Assembly: GCF_001425235.1 (NCBI RefSeq)
Contig: NZ_LMEA01000012.1
Location: 1 to 64,000 of the forward strand
Source of the DNA: Devosia sp. Root413D1
GTDB lineage: Bacteria > Pseudomonadota > Alphaproteobacteria > Rhizobiales > Devosiaceae
DNA length: 64,000 bases
Direction: 5' to 3'
In this document: piece after piece, positions 60,919 through 64,000 of the stretch
Layout: each line of letters begins with the position of its first letter
How positions within the stretch are numbered: position 1 is the stretch's first letter
Translations under genes and position numbers: made by a program
The notes under the pieces: model-generated
The model's database searches: none
Told to the model about the DNA's origin: nothing
The model's input: only the letters and a program-made list of their open reading frames with translations

Positions 60919-62313
60919 TCAGGGTGCGGACTTATCCCGTCGCGGCAGCTCCACCATGGCCTCGAAGCCACTGTCCCGGCCAGCGATCGGCGAGATGAGG
61001 GTCAGCCGACCACCCGCCTGTTCGAGGATGCCGCGTGCGATAGACAGGCCGAGGCCGCTGCCCTCGGCGAGCGTGTCGCCGCGAACGAACGGCTGGCCGA
61101 GCCGACTGAGGTCGTCACGCGCCAGGGCAGAGGCCTCGTTCTGGATGCGCAGGGTGCCGTCGGCGGTGACCACGATGCGGACCGGCGCAGTTGCATCACC
61201 GTGTTTCAGGCCGTTCTCAACGAGGTTCCTGACGACGATTGCCAGGGCATCGGCATCAATGGCTGCCGGCAGGCGCGAGACTTCGCCCCCCTCAAGTTCC
61301 ACTCGGTCGCGCCAGGCCGTGGTGACGTTGATATCCCGGACGAGCATCCTCAGCACCGGCAGTTGGTCGGTTTCGTCGTTGGTTCTGGCAAAACCCGCTT
61401 CGATGCGGGCGAGCTGGAGCAGCTTCTCCGAAAGCTGCGACAGGCGCTTCAGAGCACCCTCGATTTTCTGGACACGCTCGGCGCCAGGCCGGCCGGCGAG
61501 CTCGTCGGCGAGCTGTTGGGTCTGAGCCAGCGCACCGGCGATAGGGGTCCGCAGCTCGTGGGCACTGCGGGCCGCGAAGGCGCGTTCGGTATCCAGCGCG
61601 GATTTTAGCCGCTCCAGCAAAGCGGCCACGGCATCAGCAATGGGGGCCAGCTCTGCCGGGTGGCCGTCCGAGCGTAGTGGCGCGAGATTGCGGCTGTCGC
61701 GCTGCGCGATGTCGCGGCGCAGTGCCTCCAGCGGCCGAAGGGCAAGCCGCATGGAGAACCACACCCCGCCCGCGATCAGCGGGATCAGAGCGAGCAGAGG
61801 AAGGCCGAGTGCCACCACGCTGTCTTTGAGGGCAGTTAGACGGCGATCGCTCAACTCGATGATGACGATTGAATAGCCAGAGCGAGGATCATCAAGTGCG
61901 AAAGTCCGCTGCCCATTGAGCTCTCCAAAGCCCTCCTGCGACGCATCGACGTCAATAGTCTCGGGCGCGTGCTCATCACGCAGAACAAGTTGGCCAGCCT
62001 GGTCACGGATGTAGTAGGTGAAGCTCGCATCATGAGGAACGCCATCGGGGGCGTAATCGTCCTCGTCCCCGTCGCCGTCTTCTCCCTCAGCGCCAACGAC
62101 CAGACGTTTTAGCCCGTGGTCGCGCTCCCTCAGGTCATGCACGGCGAGAGGTAGCAGGCGCAGCGCACTCTGTCGCAGACTGTCGTCGTAGGCCTCGTTC
62201 AGCTCGTGCTGCATCACGGCGACGGAGATCGCGGCAGCCCCGACCCACAGCAGGGCCATGCCGGCGCTTAGCCCAAGCGCGAGCCGGACGGCGATCGAGG
62301 GGCGACGCCTCAT
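60919..62313 (-). CDS. Two-component sensor histidine kinase
   Basis: 464 aa. Two membrane helices (MALLWVGAAAISVAVMQHEL and LGLPLLALIPLIAGGVWFSM) enclose a periplasmic sensor of about 140 residues, followed by HAMP, the phospho-acceptor His in SAHELRTPIAGAL, an N box (LAIVVRNLVENGLKHG) and G box (GSGLGLSIARGIL). The periplasmic part has an acidic patch (GEDGDGDEDDY) that could bind cations. It overlaps its response regulator by 4 bp. Signal unknown. Confidence 0.92.
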   Translation of the reverse strand: MRRRPSIAVRLALGLSAGMALLWVGAAAISVAVMQHELNEAYDDSLRQSALRLLPLAVHDLRERDHGLKRLVVGAEGEDGDGDEDDYAPDGVPHDASFTYYIRDQAGQLVLRDEHAPETIDVDASQEGFGELNGQRTFALDDPRSGYSIVIIELSDRRLTALKDSVVALGLPLLALIPLIAGGVWFSMRLALRPLEALRRDIAQRDSRNLAPLRSDGHPAELAPIADAVAALLERLKSALDTERAFAARSAHELRTPIAGALAQTQQLADELAGRPGAERVQKIEGALKRLSQLSEKLLQLARIEAGFARTNDETDQLPVLRMLVRDINVTTAWRDRVELEGGEVSRLPAAIDADALAIVVRNLVENGLKHGDATAPVRIVVTADGTLRIQNEASALARDDLSRLGQPFVRGDTLAEGSGLGLSIARGILEQAGGRLTLISPIAGRDSGFEAMVELPRRDKSAP

Positions 62314-62966
62314 TTGAGAACCTGGTAGCCGAGGCCACGGACTGTCTGGACGAACTCACGCCCGAGCTTCTTCCGTAGCCGGCTGACATAGACCTCCACG
62401 GCGTTGCTTTCGATCTCGGCGCCGAATGCGTACAGCGAATTCTCGATCTCCGCCCTTGTCACGATTGCGCCCTGCCGCGACAACAGCCGTTCGACCACTG
62501 CCCATTCGCGGGCTGTGAGGCTTACGGCGTGCCCATTGGTGCTGGCGGTGCGATGAGCGAGGTCGACCGTAACGCCGGCCGAGATGACCTTGGGGCTCGG
62601 ATTGCCTCCATAGCGGCGGGCCACCGCGGCGATTCGGGCGCTCATCTCTGCCAGGTCGAAGGGTTTCACCAGGTAGTCGTCTGCACCCGCATTGAGCCCC
62701 TCGACGCGCACTGCCACTTGGTCCTGGGCTGTCGTGATGATCACCGGCACCGCACTTCCGGCTGCCCTCAGCTCGCGCAACAGGTCGAGCCCGCGGCCAT
62801 CCGGGAGGCCGAGGTCGAGCAGCACCAGTTCGTATGGGACGCCGGCCAGTGCCAGCCGCGAGTCATCGATCCGCTGCACCCAGTCGACCGCGTGGCCGGC
62901 CGACCGCACATGGTCGCGGATCGCCGCACCCAGCACGTCGTCGTCCTCCACCAACAGCACTCTCAC
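62310..62966 (-). CDS. OmpR/PhoB-family response regulator
   Basis: 218 aa from GTG 62966, with CGGAG 5 bases upstream. The receiver has EDDD and phospho-acceptor Asp in LVLLDLGLPDG; the C-terminal winged helix (SLTAREWAVVERLLSRQGAI; VEVYVSRLRKKLG) binds DNA. First gene of the kinase pair, divergent from the DUF2271 gene, which is a plausible target together with the PepSY gene. Confidence 0.93.
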   Translation of the reverse strand: MRVLLVEDDDVLGAAIRDHVRSAGHAVDWVQRIDDSRLALAGVPYELVLLDLGLPDGRGLDLLRELRAAGSAVPVIITTAQDQVAVRVEGLNAGADDYLVKPFDLAEMSARIAAVARRYGGNPSPKVISAGVTVDLAHRTASTNGHAVSLTAREWAVVERLLSRQGAIVTRAEIENSLYAFGAEIESNAVEVYVSRLRKKLGREFVQTVRGLGYQVLK

Positions 62967-63101
62967 GTCGCTCCGAGCTCCTTTAGCTAGCCCATAGGCC
63001 CTGAACCTTACGCCAGCCTGACGAAGAATCCGGCCTCGCTTCAGGCTGACGTCAGCTTGGTGTGGTGGAACCTCTGGCATCGACTGAATGGAGATTGGCA
63101 G

Positions 63102-63569
63102 ATGAAGAAACTTGCTGCGATGCTGATGTTGGCCACGGCCCTAGTGGCGCCCGGTTGGGCACTCGCCAAAGACGTGACGATCGAGGCCCAGATGGTCCGC
63201 TATTCGGGCCACGCCGCCTATCTTGCCGTCTACCTCACCGATCCGGCCGGCACGTATCATTCGACGCTCTGGGTTTCCGGCCACAAGACCAAGTACTACG
63301 GCACGTTGCGTGGCTGGGTCCAAGGCGTGTCCCAGGCTGGATCTATCAATCTCGACGGGATCACCGGAGCCAGCGTCGGCGGTGGCGAAACCCTGACCGT
63401 CCATGCCGATCTTGCCGACGCGCTCATCGATGCCGGCTATCAGATTCATGTCGATACGGCAGTCGAAAACGGCGGCGAATACGCCGACGACGCCATGATC
63501 CAGGTGACATCGACACCGGCGACGATCGACGGCAGCGGCTATGTCAGCAAGCTCTCGGTCAGCATGTAG
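63102..63569 (+). CDS. DUF2271 periplasmic protein
   Basis: 155 aa. Signal peptide to about residue 22 (ALVAPGWALAKDVTI). The domain YLAVYLTDPAGTYHSTLWVS, TKYYGTLRGWVQGVSQAG and GASVGGGETLTV matches DUF2271, usually found next to PepSY membrane reductases and two-component genes, as here. ATG 63102 has GGAG 8 bases upstream. Probably a partner in periplasmic metal or flavin redox. Confidence 0.85.
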   Translation: MKKLAAMLMLATALVAPGWALAKDVTIEAQMVRYSGHAAYLAVYLTDPAGTYHSTLWVSGHKTKYYGTLRGWVQGVSQAGSINLDGITGASVGGGETLTVHADLADALIDAGYQIHVDTAVENGGEYADDAMIQVTSTPATIDGSGYVSKLSVSM

Positions 63570-63578
63570 GTCAGTCCT

Positions 63579-64000
63579 ATGCGCCGCTTTCACGCATGGG
63601 CAGGCCTGGCCGGTCTCGCTCTCGTCGTCTTCATGGCTGTTACCGGCTGTGCGCTGTCAATCCAGCCGCTGCTCGATGCGGCAACGGCTGCTCCTGCGGG
63701 TGGCACGCTGAGCGTTGCCGACGTGGCGGGGCGCGTCGCCGAACAGGTTCCCGGCGTCCAGCGGCTCGTGCGTTCGGCGTCCGGTCAGCTCGTCGCCCAT
63801 GCGTTTGACGGGGCGACCCACAAAGCTGAAATCGTCGATCCGAATAGCGGCGAGGCCATCGGCGCCTATGCCCCTTCCCCATTCTTCATCTTCATCACCG
63901 AGCTCCATCGCTCGCTGTTCCTCGATTGGGCTGGCCACGGCGTGGCGGGCGTGGCCTCGCTCGCCATTCTCATCCTTTCGGCGAGTGGCATCGGATTGCT
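63579..64000 (+). CDS. PepSY-associated membrane protein (partial, runs off the window)
   Basis: First 140 residues only. Membrane helix WAGLAGLALVVFMAVTGCAL, a PepSY-like periplasmic domain (LSVADVAGRVAEQVPGVQRL, AEIVDPNSGEAIGAYAPSPF), then ELHRSLFLDWAGHG with conserved His and the start of another helix. This is the PepSY_TM / PiuB pattern of membrane ferric or flavin reductases. It starts 9 bp after DUF2271 and is probably cotranscribed. Confidence 0.85.
   Translation, partial: MRRFHAWAGLAGLALVVFMAVTGCALSIQPLLDAATAAPAGGTLSVADVAGRVAEQVPGVQRLVRSASGQLVAHAFDGATHKAEIVDPNSGEAIGAYAPSPFFIFITELHRSLFLDWAGHGVAGVASLAILILSASGIGL

Overview
The window is GC-rich chromosomal DNA of an alphaproteobacterium, most likely Hyphomicrobiales. 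The evidence is the DUF2948-hisD-UPF0262 gene order, FixL/FixJ with FixK-type control of a cbb3 oxidase, a maf-yacG pair, and dispersed palindromic intergenic repeats. A Devosiaceae-like genome would fit, but that is inference. Genes are densely packed on both strands, with many ATGA-type overlaps and GTG starts.

Layout. (1) 1-12.9 kb is catabolic: a proline racemase-superfamily enzyme with an Ldh2-type reductase (probably hydroxyproline use), a GntR repressor, a sugar ABC transporter (binding protein and two permeases, no ATPase gene) with a GH51-like arabinofuranosidase, an orphan binding protein, an AraC regulator, and a PhyH dioxygenase / aldo-keto reductase / creatininase operon. (2) 13.0-17.1 kb is a three-gene cassette at the 3' side of tRNA-Thr(GGT): a 58-aa protein, a Rad50/SMC-like ATPase with zinc motifs, and a DUF3800 protein. 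It looks like an accessory, possibly anti-phage, module. (3) 17.3-25.4 kb is housekeeping: a small basic protein, murA, a small membrane protein, DUF2948, hisD, a UPF0262-phosphatase fusion, two tandem infA genes, maf, yacG, an SDR gene and tRNA-Phe(GAA). (4) Just after tRNA-Phe lies a frameshifted pyocin activator (PrtN) remnant. From there to about 60.9 kb runs a low-oxygen / nitrogen-oxide region: universal stress proteins, flavodoxin-fold proteins, FixL-FixJ and a FixT-like receiver, hemerythrin, ccoNOQP-ccoGHIS, an FeS-type FNR, hemN, FixK, an Rrf2/NsrR-like regulator with pseudoazurin, NnrS, a Dnr-type regulator, CopC-CopD and YcnI copper genes, and the oxygen-independent ubiquinone genes ubiT, ubiU and ubiV with ubiD and ubiX. 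(5) 60.9 kb to the end holds a two-component system, a DUF2271 protein and the start of a PepSY membrane protein.

How region 4 works together. Fifteen 14-bp palindromes of the FNR/FixK/Dnr type (TTGA-N6-TCAA, or with GCAA/TTGC half-sites) lie mostly 45-73 bp upstream of start codons. The simplest model is that FixL senses O2 through heme and FixJ activates fixK. FixK and FNR (and, for the GCAA-type boxes, the NO-responsive Dnr) then switch on the cbb3 oxidase, its copper supply, anaerobic heme and ubiquinone synthesis, electron carriers and stress proteins. A 23-bp inverted repeat resembling an NsrR operator precedes pseudoazurin. No nitrite, NO or N2O reductase genes are in the window; the regulators and pseudoazurin suggest they lie elsewhere in the genome.
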